Assembly (NCBI GenBank): GCA_027077185.1
Contig: JALTGJ010000021.1
Span: 1-5,949, forward strand
Length of the DNA stretch: 5,949 nt
Reading direction: 5' to 3'
Origin: Spirochaetales bacterium
Lineage (GTDB): Bacteria; Spirochaetota; Spirochaetia; B11-G9
Below the pieces are notes generated by a model, which did not search any database, was not told the origin of the DNA, and was given only the letters and a program-made list of their open reading frames with translations. Made by a program: the position numbers and the translations under genes. Positions 1 to 5,907 of this stretch are shown here, in pieces. The number at the start of each line of letters is the position of its first letter. Within the stretch, counting starts at the first letter, position 1.

Positions 1-409
1 GTGTTACTGTGTTAAGGACCTCCTGTTTCTTTTCCCTGGGGATCATAGAGGATAATGACTTTAGCCAGATATTCCTTTCCTCCCTCCCTCTGTTTAGAAA
101 TTTTAATCCTTTGTCAGTTACAGTTATCTTTTTAACCCTGCGGTCATCGGGATCCTCTATTCTCGAAACAAATTCTCTGGAAACCAGACCTTCAAGCATT
201 TGGCTGGTAGCAGCATTGGTTACCCCCAGTTTTTCTGCTATTCCGGAAACAGTGCCCGGTCCCTTGTACTTAAGGTGAAAGAGGGTATTCACCTGGGACA
301 TGGATAATCCTTCCTCTTTTATGGAGGAAATGAGTGTACTGAAATCTTTGCGGTTTTGAATAACAGCCCATTCATTTAGAGCTGTTATGAGATTTTTATC
401 AATTTGCAT
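1..409 (-). CDS. MarR-family transcriptional regulator (3' end outside window)
   Basis: Reading leftward from the ATG at 409, an uninterrupted frame of 136 codons runs off the left edge. This is nearly a full MarR protein (usually 140-160 residues). The winged helix-turn-helix is clear: SGIAEKLGVTNAATSQMLEGLV (split here as helix 2 at about 54-62 and recognition helix at about 64-76). The wing at about 81-97 carries DPDDRR, the Asp/Arg wing signature of the family, followed by VTDKG. The N-terminal helix (1-30) and the C-terminal helical stretch from about 101 are where MarR dimers pair. A Shine-Dalgarno-like AAGG lies 8 bases before the ATG. MarR proteins are dimeric repressors that often release DNA on binding small phenolic or oxidising ligands; the ligand cannot be told here. 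The promoter and palindrome just upstream suggest autorepression. Its other targets probably lie to the left, beyond the window. Confidence 0.93.
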   Translation of the reverse strand, partial: MQIDKNLITALNEWAVIQNRKDFSTLISSIKEEGLSMSQVNTLFHLKYKGPGTVSGIAEKLGVTNAATSQMLEGLVSREFVSRIEDPDDRRVKKITVTDKGLKFLNRGREERNIWLKSLSSMIPREKKQEVLNTVT

Positions 410-425
410 TTTTAGAAACCTTGAT

Positions 426-460
426 AGTTAAGTTAACTTAAACATAAGGCATGCTTAACT
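426..460. promoter_or_regulatory. Probable MarR operator (palindromes over the -10 region)
   Basis: TTAAGTTAACTTAA at 428-441 is a perfect 14-bp palindrome that abuts the -10 box and covers the predicted start. In addition AGTTAAG at 426-432 is repeated in inverted form as CTTAACT at 454-460, so the two half-sites flank the -10. Palindromes of this size and A+T content overlapping the promoter of the regulator's own gene are typical MarR-family operators. Binding by this protein is inferred. Confidence 0.6.
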
Positions 461-469
461 AAAAGTCAA
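441..469 (-). promoter_or_regulatory. Sigma-70-type promoter of the marR-type gene
   Basis: On the minus strand TTGACT (464-469) is followed after exactly 17 bases by TATGTT (441-446). These match the -35 in 5 of 6 and the -10 in 4 of 6 positions. The predicted start is near 434, leaving a leader of about 25 bases that contains the AAGG ribosome site. The promoter lies downstream of the terminator of the neighbouring operon, so the regulator looks independently transcribed. Confidence 0.65.
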
Positions 470-502
470 GATGGAGATATTTTTATAAAATATATGCTCT
501 GC

Positions 503-532
503 AAATAAAAGCTCTTAGAATGAGCTTTATTT
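503..532 (-). terminator. Rho-independent terminator of the exported-protein operon
   Basis: On the minus strand AAAGCTC and GAGCTTT form a 7-bp stem around a 7-base loop (522-528 with 508-514), followed by a T-rich tail. It starts 10 bases past the TAG of the 542-2494 gene. The flanking A and T tracts make it nearly symmetric, so it could also work from the other strand. The stem has only three G:C pairs, so strength is probably moderate. Confidence 0.6.
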
Positions 533-541
533 AACAGAATG

Positions 542-2494
542 CTAGAAAAACGAGTTAGATGTTGATCCGTCAGCGTTTTGCTGCCACCCTCCATCAGAGC
601 TGTTACTGCTATCCGAAGCATCTTCGTTATAGTCTAAAATCTGAGATTCGATAGAATCAATTTGATTGGAAAAAACCTCATCCTTGTTTATATCCTCAGA
701 ATCTATTCCATACTTTTCCGCTTCTAAAAGATAGTTTTCATATTTATCATATAGATCATAGTATTTTACCGTATCATTATTCTTTTTTGCAGAAAGCATG
801 CCATTCATGTATTTTAGTACAGTTTTCTTAAATTCCCCATAAAAGGAATTCCCTTTTGTTGAATTGTATCTATAGAGATCGTCCAATGCCATGTCTTTCT
901 CTCTCAATGCAAATTTTATTTTATCATTTATGGAAAGAAGTTTTTGCTGTTCTGCTTCAGGTACATTGGGATCCATAAGATAATTCATTCTTGTAAAACT
1001 GCTTTTAGCTTTATCAAAATTTCCTGCCTGCATATATGATTCAAATATGCTTTCTTCTGCGGCAAGTTGCGAAATGGAAGATGATTGTGTTTCTCCTGAA
1101 GTTTTTTCTGTATCTGTTTGGTCTGGAGCTTTTTCTTTCAGACTCTGAACTTCTACCCATAAATCCTGTATTTCCTTATCATCATCAATGTTGTATCCTA
1201 GATTTACAAGCTCATCCCATCTTGTTGTAACTGTATTCCACATGGAGTCAGCATCATCGTAGTATTTTTTCTGTAGAAAATTACGTAATGTTTTAAGATC
1301 TGAAAGAAGATATTTTCTTGTCTCTGTTATCTGTTTTTCTTCCGGGGTAATTTCTTTGTAGTTAAACTCAGTAAGAATATTTTTTAGGTTCTGTGCAGTA
1401 CTGTATTCTCCCAACTCGACTGCAATAGGGATCATTCTTTTAATTTCTTCAAAATGTTTGGGAACAGTTTTGTTTGTATACCAACCGGGTATCTTTTTTA
1501 GAAAGAAGTCTAACCCGGTTTTAAGCTTTTCCAGCCTTTTCTGTTCCTCCGGATCTTCCAGGGAGATGGTTTTCTGTTTTGACCATACCAGGAAAAGATC
1601 TTCGCATGAAAGATCCTTATCGTTTTCTTTATATTTTGTCTTGAGTGCAGCAAGATTTGACAGGGTGTCGTCTATACTATCATTCATTTCAAATGAAAGC
1701 CAAAGTCTGGTACCCAGATCAGAAACGAAAGTTACAAGGCCAAGAGTATTCATTACTTTTTCACCGGTTACTTTTGTTTTATTTTCCAGCCAGAGAAGGG
1801 GATTCCCTCCTGCTTTAGCGACCATGGCAACACTTTCCGGTTTTTTTAGGTATTCTTTATAAATTTGTCTTCCCTTTTCCGCCTGAAGAGTCAGAAGCAT
1901 AGCTTTACCTTTAGCTTCTCCTTTTGCCCAGCTTAAAAGCGATTGATCTACAGTTGAACTCCATGGATCGTCTCCAAAGCTCATGATAATAAGCCAGTTT
2001 TCAAGACCTCTGACAGGCTCGGAGCACTGAAGTGTCGATCTAACTTTGGCCCGTATTCTGGTTCTAAGAACAGAGTCAACGGCAATTTTAACCAAATCCT
2101 GCCAGCTTTGGGAAATTAGGGCATTAACAAGTTCAACACCTCTGGAAAAAGTGAATTCCATAAAATCTGCTGCAGGCTTGTAGACCTGAACTGTATCTTT
2201 AATAATAGAGCGGGTATAGTCGAACCGGGCTGTTTCCCTGTACAATTTCTGTTTTTCTTCTGCAGTTTTTATTTCATCCATTACTTTTAGGTATTCCTGC
2301 CATGTTTTATCATTGGGATTACTTGGGTCAGGGTTTTCTCTTTCAAGGTCTCCAAGTTTTACATTAAGCCCGTCTGCCCTCTTTTCCCACCAGTCAGCGG
2401 CCCTTCGAAGATCAGCCTTTGATTCATCAGAAAATGAAAATAAAGGCATTATAATTAATGATGTAAATATAAAATATAGTATAATTTTTTTCAT
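542..2494 (-). CDS. Large exported helical protein of unknown function
   Basis: I do not recognise this 650-residue protein. Residues 1-22 form a typical Sec signal peptide (two Lys, hydrophobic core, S-F-S before Asp23), so the mature chain is expected in the periplasm or outside. There is no lipobox cysteine. The rest is hydrophilic and predicted mostly helical. The only cysteines, Cys157 and Cys297, could form a disulfide. From about 360 onward, four related units begin near 360, 408, 488 and 568. Each has a helix with Tyr/Phe and Asp/Ala-Lys, then a Gly/Asn-rich turn, then a second helix rich in Glu/Gln/Leu, resembling degenerate TPR-like hairpins. A Ser/Thr/Glu-rich linker (about 457-475) separates the second and third units. 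The last 25 residues are a Ser/Asn/Gly/Asp tail ending in Phe-Phe. The ATG overlaps the stop of the upstream gene (ATGA) and has GGAGG 7 bases before it, so the two products are probably made together. A scaffold or envelope-binding role is a guess. Confidence 0.9.
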   Translation of the reverse strand: MKKIILYFIFTSLIIMPLFSFSDESKADLRRAADWWEKRADGLNVKLGDLERENPDPSNPNDKTWQEYLKVMDEIKTAEEKQKLYRETARFDYTRSIIKDTVQVYKPAADFMEFTFSRGVELVNALISQSWQDLVKIAVDSVLRTRIRAKVRSTLQCSEPVRGLENWLIIMSFGDDPWSSTVDQSLLSWAKGEAKGKAMLLTLQAEKGRQIYKEYLKKPESVAMVAKAGGNPLLWLENKTKVTGEKVMNTLGLVTFVSDLGTRLWLSFEMNDSIDDTLSNLAALKTKYKENDKDLSCEDLFLVWSKQKTISLEDPEEQKRLEKLKTGLDFFLKKIPGWYTNKTVPKHFEEIKRMIPIAVELGEYSTAQNLKNILTEFNYKEITPEEKQITETRKYLLSDLKTLRNFLQKKYYDDADSMWNTVTTRWDELVNLGYNIDDDKEIQDLWVEVQSLKEKAPDQTDTEKTSGETQSSSISQLAAEESIFESYMQAGNFDKAKSSFTRMNYLMDPNVPEAEQQKLLSINDKIKFALREKDMALDDLYRYNSTKGNSFYGEFKKTVLKYMNGMLSAKKNNDTVKYYDLYDKYENYLLEAEKYGIDSEDINKDEVFSNQIDSIESQILDYNEDASDSSNSSDGGWQQNADGSTSNSFF

Positions 2495-2506
2495 TTTCCA
2501 GCCTCC
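2491..2506 (-). promoter_or_regulatory. Translational coupling site: ATGA overlap with GGAGG
   Basis: The TGA stop of the upstream gene (2491-2493) shares bases with the ATG of the downstream gene (2492-2494). GGAGG sits inside the upstream coding end at 2502-2506 with a 7-base spacer. This fixes the start of the 650-residue protein and makes coupled translation likely. Confidence 0.8.
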
Positions 2507-3372
2507 GCTTTTAGATGAATGTCAAGATTTAAGCCTGAATCAGGTATATGGAGATCAGAGTAGCGGTCGGATAATATCTTTCCATTTTCAACGGTGCTTT
2601 CAATAAAATAAGATGAATTTTTAGGAAGATAAAAATGGTACTCACCATTTTCATTACTCGTGGTGCTGTCTATTAAAGCTGTTTCAAGATCTTTATCATT
2701 AACAACTCTGTAGGCTGTAACTGGTGCATTTGAGAGCTTTTCGCCATTATAGTAAACAACTCCCGAGATATCTGCAGGAATTTTATCAAAGTCAATAATT
2801 TCAAGATTATCAAAAGCAACTGTGCTGTCCCCGCCGGAGAAAAATGTAAAGATTCCCTCGTTTGCTTCTTTTTCATATGCCTCAATAACAAGATGATTGT
2901 TTACAGAAACTCGTACAAGTTTTCCGTAGAGTTCAACAGACAAGGAGTTTGGTCCTTTACTCTTAATGTAGCTGTCGTTATCTGAAATATCTTCAATTCC
3001 GTTGACTCTGGAAAAAAAGTTACTTTCTCCATCAATAAAGAACAGATCCAGATCTTCATTTCCAGTACTCCGAAACATTATTCCATACACACTTCCAGTA
3101 TCTCCCTCTTTATATACTACATCAACTGTAATTTTACCATTTTTAAAACTAATACTTCCGGGAATAACTACTGCATCAGAACTTTCGGGGATCAGGAGTT
3201 CTCCATTTTCTATCTTTGCTAAGTTTTGTAGATCCCAATTATTATCGTTGTTGTCAAAAGTATCTGAAAGTATGACTGCTGAATCACTTTCCTTTACAGG
3301 CCAAAATAAAAATACTGCAAAAAGTACCAGGATAATAATAAATATACCCAGGCAACCGGTTCTCTTTTTCAT
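2491..3372 (-). CDS. Membrane-anchored protein: LamG/DUF1080-like domain plus carboxypeptidase-regulatory-like domain
   Basis: This is a 293-residue protein. Lys2-Lys3-Arg4 precede a hydrophobic segment (8-26) that acts as an uncleaved anchor or signal peptide. Cys7 lies before that segment, so it is not a lipobox. Residues about 35-195 look like a concanavalin-type beta-sandwich: it opens with DTFDNNDNNW, continues with GSVYGIMFR and a VELYGKLVRVSVNNHLV strand pair, and ends with VAFDNLEI. This is the pattern of LamG/DUF1080-like domains, which often bind glycans. Residues about 200-289 match the carboxypeptidase regulatory-like/Ig-like fold: ISGVVYYNGEKLSNAPVTAY, then TTSNENGEYHFYLP. No catalytic residues are apparent, so a binding or structural role is inferred. 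The GTG at 3378 extends the frame by two codons but is only 2 bases from the AAGG (3381-3384); the ATG at 3372 has 8 bases and is preferred. It is the first gene of a two-gene operon with the 650-residue protein. Confidence 0.88.
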   Translation of the reverse strand: MKKRTGCLGIFIIILVLFAVFLFWPVKESDSAVILSDTFDNNDNNWDLQNLAKIENGELLIPESSDAVVIPGSISFKNGKITVDVVYKEGDTGSVYGIMFRSTGNEDLDLFFIDGESNFFSRVNGIEDISDNDSYIKSKGPNSLSVELYGKLVRVSVNNHLVIEAYEKEANEGIFTFFSGGDSTVAFDNLEIIDFDKIPADISGVVYYNGEKLSNAPVTAYRVVNDKDLETALIDSTTSNENGEYHFYLPKNSSYFIESTVENGKILSDRYSDLHIPDSGLNLDIHLKAEAGK

Positions 3373-3414
3373 ATACACTACCTTGTTATGTTTTTAAGAT
3401 AAATAATGTTCAGA

Positions 3415-3443
3415 ACTATACATCATAGCTTATTTTTTTTCCA
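3415..3443 (-). promoter_or_regulatory. Candidate promoter of the exported-protein operon
   Basis: Minus-strand TATAGT (3415-3420, 5 of 6 to the -10 consensus) has TGGAAA (3438-3443, 4 of 6 to the -35) at a 17-base spacing. The predicted start is near 3408, giving a leader of about 36 bases to the ATG at 3372. The region is A+T rich, so a chance match is possible. Confidence 0.45.
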
Positions 3444-3446
3444 GAT

Positions 3447-3469
3447 AAATATAAGTTAAATATAAGTTA
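3447..3469. repeat. 11-bp tandem repeat, two copies
   Basis: AAATATAAGTT occurs at 3447-3457 and again immediately at 3458-3468, with one further matching base. The period of 11 bp is about one helical turn. The repeat lies directly upstream of the candidate -35 of the leftward operon, a usual place for an activator that binds direct repeats. No regulator is identified. Confidence 0.6.
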
Positions 3470-3473
3470 TGTT

Positions 3474-3488
3474 CTATGGGACCTATAG
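3474..3488. repeat. 15-bp imperfect palindrome in the divergent region
   Basis: CTATGGGACCTATAG pairs in 6 of 7 positions around a central A. It lies mid-way between the two divergent genes, next to the tandem repeat. It could be a protein-binding site or chance. Confidence 0.35.
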
Positions 3489-3508
3489 GAGAAAATATAT
3501 ATTTATGC

Positions 3509-3533
3509 TATTGTAATTTGTGAATATACAATA
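3509..3533. promoter_or_regulatory. 25-bp inverted repeat just upstream of the 3549 gene
   Basis: TATTGTA (3509-3515) is matched by TACAATA (3527-3533); inside, TT and AA also pair. It ends 3 bases before the GGAGG of the rightward gene. It could be an operator near the promoter or, if transcribed, a weak leader hairpin affecting ribosome access. I could not place a convincing -35/-10 for this gene. Confidence 0.4.
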
Positions 3534-3536
3534 TAT

Positions 3537-3541
3537 GGAGG
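3537..3541 (+). promoter_or_regulatory. Ribosome binding site that decides a TTG start
   Basis: GGAGG lies 7 bases before the TTG at 3549. The frame has no ATG until Met35, which would remove the first membrane segment, so the TTG is the best start. Confidence 0.75.
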
Positions 3542-3548
3542 TCTTGTT

Positions 3549-4214
3549 TTGGGATATAGTAAAAGGGGCAGGGGAGTTATAAAGCTGTTTTTTCTTCTTT
3601 CTGCCCTGGCAGGATTGTTTGTACTTACCTTTCCTCTGATAGAGAAAAGGATGCCGGATTTAGCAGAGAAAGTAAATTCTTTTAGAGGATACTACACAGG
3701 AGCCCTTTTTGCCAATCCTAAAAATCCAGGTGATAAAGATTATTTTACCGAAGAATTTCGTGGGTTCAAAGATGTTATGAAGAATCAGAACCTGTATCAT
3801 TTAATTCCGGCAGCTGATGTTAAACTGATTTTTTATGGATACTTTAATTCTTCTGATTCTATTCTTCAGCTTAATTTATACAGGGCAGATAACATAAAAA
3901 CAGTCATTGCTACAAATCTTGATATCCCCTATGAAAAAGGAAGACAGGCAGGAGCAGTATCATTAAAGGGAGAGGATATTCCGGATCATGCAAACTGGTT
4001 TAGTTTCAAGTGCAGAAAAGGAGTTGAGTATGTCTTAAAGGTTCTTCCTGAAAATGCTGCAGATATAGGAAATAAGTTTATTGTACGTACAGAGCCTGGG
4101 GAAGGCTGGATTTCTATTCCGGGATTATGGATTATTTTTGAAGTGATTCTTGTAGTTCTCCTTGGTGCTTACTATATTTATAAATTTCTTTCGTATGCAG
4201 GAAAAAGAAAATAA
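3549..4214 (+). CDS. Membrane protein of unknown function with a periplasmic-type central domain
   Basis: I do not recognise this 221-residue protein. A basic N-terminus (Lys5, Arg6, Arg8, Lys12) precedes a hydrophobic segment at about 13-31. A second segment lies at about 191-214 and is followed by the basic tail AGKRK. By the positive-inside rule both ends are cytoplasmic and the central domain (about 32-190) is outside the inner membrane. That domain is rich in beta-type stretches (VKLIFYGYF, SILQLNLYRA, WFSFKCRKGVEYVLKVLP) and has one cysteine (Cys155). It includes NPKNPGDKDYF and a WFSFKCRKGVEYVLKV pattern reminiscent of small beta-sandwich domains of the pre-peptidase C-terminal kind; this resemblance is weak. 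It is read divergently from the exported-protein operon and may share its control region. It converges on the phosphohexomutase gene with 20 bases between them. The start is TTG, supported by GGAGG. Confidence 0.85.
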   Translation: MGYSKRGRGVIKLFFLLSALAGLFVLTFPLIEKRMPDLAEKVNSFRGYYTGALFANPKNPGDKDYFTEEFRGFKDVMKNQNLYHLIPAADVKLIFYGYFNSSDSILQLNLYRADNIKTVIATNLDIPYEKGRQAGAVSLKGEDIPDHANWFSFKCRKGVEYVLKVLPENAADIGNKFIVRTEPGEGWISIPGLWIIFEVILVVLLGAYYIYKFLSYAGKRK

Positions 4215-4234
4215 GTAAGGGGTATTATTTCAGG

Positions 4235-5632
4235 TTATACTTTTTTGCCTTCAAGCTCAATATTCAGTACTATCCCCGAGAGGGAAAGCTGATGCTCAAG
4301 ATCTTTTATACAGTATTCCAAATCTAATTCAGAAGTTCCTTCACAGCGAATGGTAAGCTGGGGAAGGGTATTTGAACCTCGTACTATCCAGAATCCGTTT
4401 TTACAGGAGGCTCGTATTCCGTCTATGGCAAGAAACTGCCTTCCTGTGGAGTTTAGTCGTTCTGCTATTTCCGAAAGAGCTTTCTCACGTTCAGATTTGC
4501 TTATTTCGATCCGTATTTCACCGGTATCATGGTAAACGGGAAAAGTTTTTCGAATTTCTGTCAAATTTTTATCCGCCTGGGAAAGTATAGTGATAAGTTT
4601 TAAGGCTGCAAAAAGAGCATCATCGTAACCGTTGTTTTCCCCGAAGTATATGTGCCCGCTGGTTTCTCCTGCAAGCTGAATGTTCTGTTCCAGCATTTTT
4701 GCTTTCTGGTTAGTATGGCCAACCTTCCACATAAGAGGCTTTCCACCAAAATCGGTAATCGCATCCTGAAACATTTGACTTGCCTTTACTTCCGTCATTA
4801 CTGTTTCCCCGGGATTTTCCTTTAAATAAGTTCCTGCATAGATAGTAAGAAGCTGGTCCCCCTGGAGCAGGTATCCTTCGCTGTCAATAACTCCTATACG
4901 ATCGCCATCTCCATCGAAAGCAATACCGAAATCAGCTTTTGTATCTTTCACAGCCTTCTGAAGCATACGGACATTTGATTCTACACTAGGATCCGGGTGA
5001 TGATTGGGGAAATTCCCGTCTACTTCACCACAAATTACCCTGTGTTTGCCAGGAAGACTGTTTATAAGAAAGGGCAGGGTTGCACCGGCAGCTCCGTTTC
5101 CCGGATCCCAGACAATGGAAAAGCTTTTTAGTGACGGTGCTATGAATCCTGAGAGGTATTTGATGTAGGATGGAATAATATTCTCTTTTCTGCTGTTCCC
5201 GTGCCCCTTTATAAATGATGCGCTTCTGCTTATATCAGCCAGTTTCTTTAGATCATCAGCAAAAAAGGGTCCATCTTCTGTAATAAACTTAAAACCATTG
5301 TATTCCGGGGGATTGTGGCTTGCTGTGACTATTAGTCCTCCTCCTGGAAAGAGTTCAGCGACGGCAAAATAAACAACAGGCGTAGGCACCAGACCTATGT
5401 CAATTACATCTATTCCTGTTTCGGACAATCCCCTTATCACTTCCCTGCTGAGTTCCGGAGAAGAAATTCTCCCGTCATAACCGACAACGCATTTGTTTTT
5501 ATCCATATTTATTAATTTTGTACCGAAGGCTTTCCCTACAAAATAGGCATCCTTTTTTGTAAGATCCCGGTTAAGAATTCCCCTTATATCGCATTCTTTA
5601 AGAATTTCGTCTTCAAATTGATGACCTGTCAT
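4235..5632 (-). CDS. Phosphomannomutase/phosphoglucomutase (alpha-D-phosphohexomutase)
   Basis: This 465-residue protein is the usual length for the bacterial PMM/PGM family (AlgC/ManB type). It interconverts 6-phospho and 1-phospho sugars through a phosphoserine, in the cytoplasm. This supplies mannose-1-P or glucose-1-P for nucleotide sugars used in surface polysaccharide and glycan synthesis. All four active-site loops are visible: TASHNP (103-108) with Ser105 as the phosphorylated residue; DGDGDR (240-245) with the three Asp that hold Mg2+; GETSGH (322-327), the sugar-specificity loop with Glu323 and Ser325; and RGSNTLPQLTIRCEG (418-432), the phosphate-binding loop. The N-terminal DIRG motif (15-18) is present, but the preceding residue, commonly Tyr, is Cys14. 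Mannose versus glucose preference cannot be set from sequence alone. AGGAGA lies 7 bases before the ATG. Just upstream, on the same strand, is a disrupted small reading frame. No strong terminator separates it from the convergent gene. Confidence 0.95.
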   Translation of the reverse strand: MTGHQFEDEILKECDIRGILNRDLTKKDAYFVGKAFGTKLINMDKNKCVVGYDGRISSPELSREVIRGLSETGIDVIDIGLVPTPVVYFAVAELFPGGGLIVTASHNPPEYNGFKFITEDGPFFADDLKKLADISRSASFIKGHGNSRKENIIPSYIKYLSGFIAPSLKSFSIVWDPGNGAAGATLPFLINSLPGKHRVICGEVDGNFPNHHPDPSVESNVRMLQKAVKDTKADFGIAFDGDGDRIGVIDSEGYLLQGDQLLTIYAGTYLKENPGETVMTEVKASQMFQDAITDFGGKPLMWKVGHTNQKAKMLEQNIQLAGETSGHIYFGENNGYDDALFAALKLITILSQADKNLTEIRKTFPVYHDTGEIRIEISKSEREKALSEIAERLNSTGRQFLAIDGIRASCKNGFWIVRGSNTLPQLTIRCEGTSELDLEYCIKDLEHQLSLSGIVLNIELEGKKV

Positions 5633-5647
5633 AATTTTGTCTCCTGA

Positions 5648-5796
5648 TTATTTCTCAAAGGGGACCTCATTGCCCAATTTACAGGAAAAGACTACCTTTT
5701 CTCCAAACTTAAAGTCAACACTTCCAAAAATACCACTGGTTAATAAAAGCTCTTTTCTTACAAATTGGAGAGAGTGTAAAGTTTCTAAACACTCAT
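5648..5796 (-). pseudogene. Probable small gene broken by a frameshift near its start
   Basis: On the minus strand the ATG at 5796 has an ideal AAAGGA (5805-5810) 8 bases before it, but the frame stops after three codons (ATG AGT GTT TAG). The neighbouring frame is open from 5827 to the TAA at 5648-5650. Past the ATG region it reads like a real protein, including LETLHSLQFVRKELLL, SGIFGSVDFKFGEKVVF and GNEVPFEK. Yet it has no ATG, GTG or TTG in its first part. Adding a single T to the TTT run at 5787-5789 joins ATG to this frame and would give a 49-residue protein starting MSVLETLHS. The TAA is 15 bases before the phosphohexomutase start, as in an operon. It may be a genuine mutation, a sequencing error in a homopolymer, or a gene using a non-standard start such as the ATT at 5815. 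I do not recognise the product. Confidence 0.5.
5772..5794. promoter_or_regulatory. Candidate enhancer (upstream activating) site for the sigma-54 promoter
   Basis: GAGTGT (5772-5777) and ACACTC (5789-5794) are perfect 6-bp inverted arms, with two further matching pairs inside, giving 8 of 11 symmetric pairs over 23 bp. The centre is about 110 bp upstream of the predicted sigma-54 start. This is in the usual range for dimeric enhancer-binding proteins. It also overlaps the start of the broken small gene, so it could be chance or an mRNA hairpin. Confidence 0.4.
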
Positions 5797-5866
5797 TGTA
5801 CAGTTCCTTTTTAATTAATATGTGAGCTTAAGTTGTCAATTTGTTTTATAGTAAGAAATTACGACA

Positions 5867-5882
5867 TGGCATGATTTTTGCT
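5867..5882 (+). promoter_or_regulatory. Sigma-54 (RpoN) promoter
   Basis: TGGCATGATTTTTGCT matches the -24/-12 consensus TGGCACG-N4-TTGCW with one change (C to T). The invariant GG (5868-5869) and GC (5880-5881) are at the required spacing, and a T run precedes the GC, as is common. The predicted start is near 5893, giving a 15-base leader that just includes the ribosome site of the gene at 5908. Such promoters need an ATP-using activator, which is not encoded in the window. Confidence 0.8.
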
Positions 5883-5907
5883 TAGTAATAAGTAAGAGAG
5901 GTTCACT

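Noticed and set aside
1458..1862. Rightward frames inside the 650-residue gene, and similar frames inside the other genes
   Set aside because: They lie opposite well-supported coding sequence, lack ribosome sites and show Ser/Phe/Leu-rich shadow composition.
3373..3378. GTG at 3378 as start of the beta-sandwich protein
   Set aside because: It is only 2 bases from the AAGG ribosome site, whereas the ATG at 3372 has an 8-base spacer.
4222..4246. Possible terminator between the convergent genes (GTAT ... ATAC then six T)
   Set aside because: The stem is only 4 bp with no G:C-rich core and an 11-base loop. It is too weak to call.
5742..5754. 13-base match (AATAAAAGCTCTT) to part of the terminator at 504-516
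   Set aside because: A single short A+T-rich match in a window this size is plausible by chance, and the second copy lacks the hairpin partner.
5785..5796. Programmed -1 frameshift at the start of the small gene
   Set aside because: There is no X XXY YYZ slippery sequence or clear downstream structure. A mutation or sequencing error is simpler.
5637..5825. Rightward 62-codon frame opposite the broken small gene
   Set aside because: It starts with TTG and has no ribosome site. Its composition is that of an antisense shadow of the leftward frame, which ends in operon-like spacing before the next gene.
5812..5839. Leftward promoter with a perfect TTGACA (5834-5839) upstream of the small gene and phosphohexomutase
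   Set aside because: No acceptable -10 lies at 16-18 bases (TAATTA or AATTAA only), and a start from it would fall inside the AAAGGA ribosome site of the small gene. It might still serve the phosphohexomutase.
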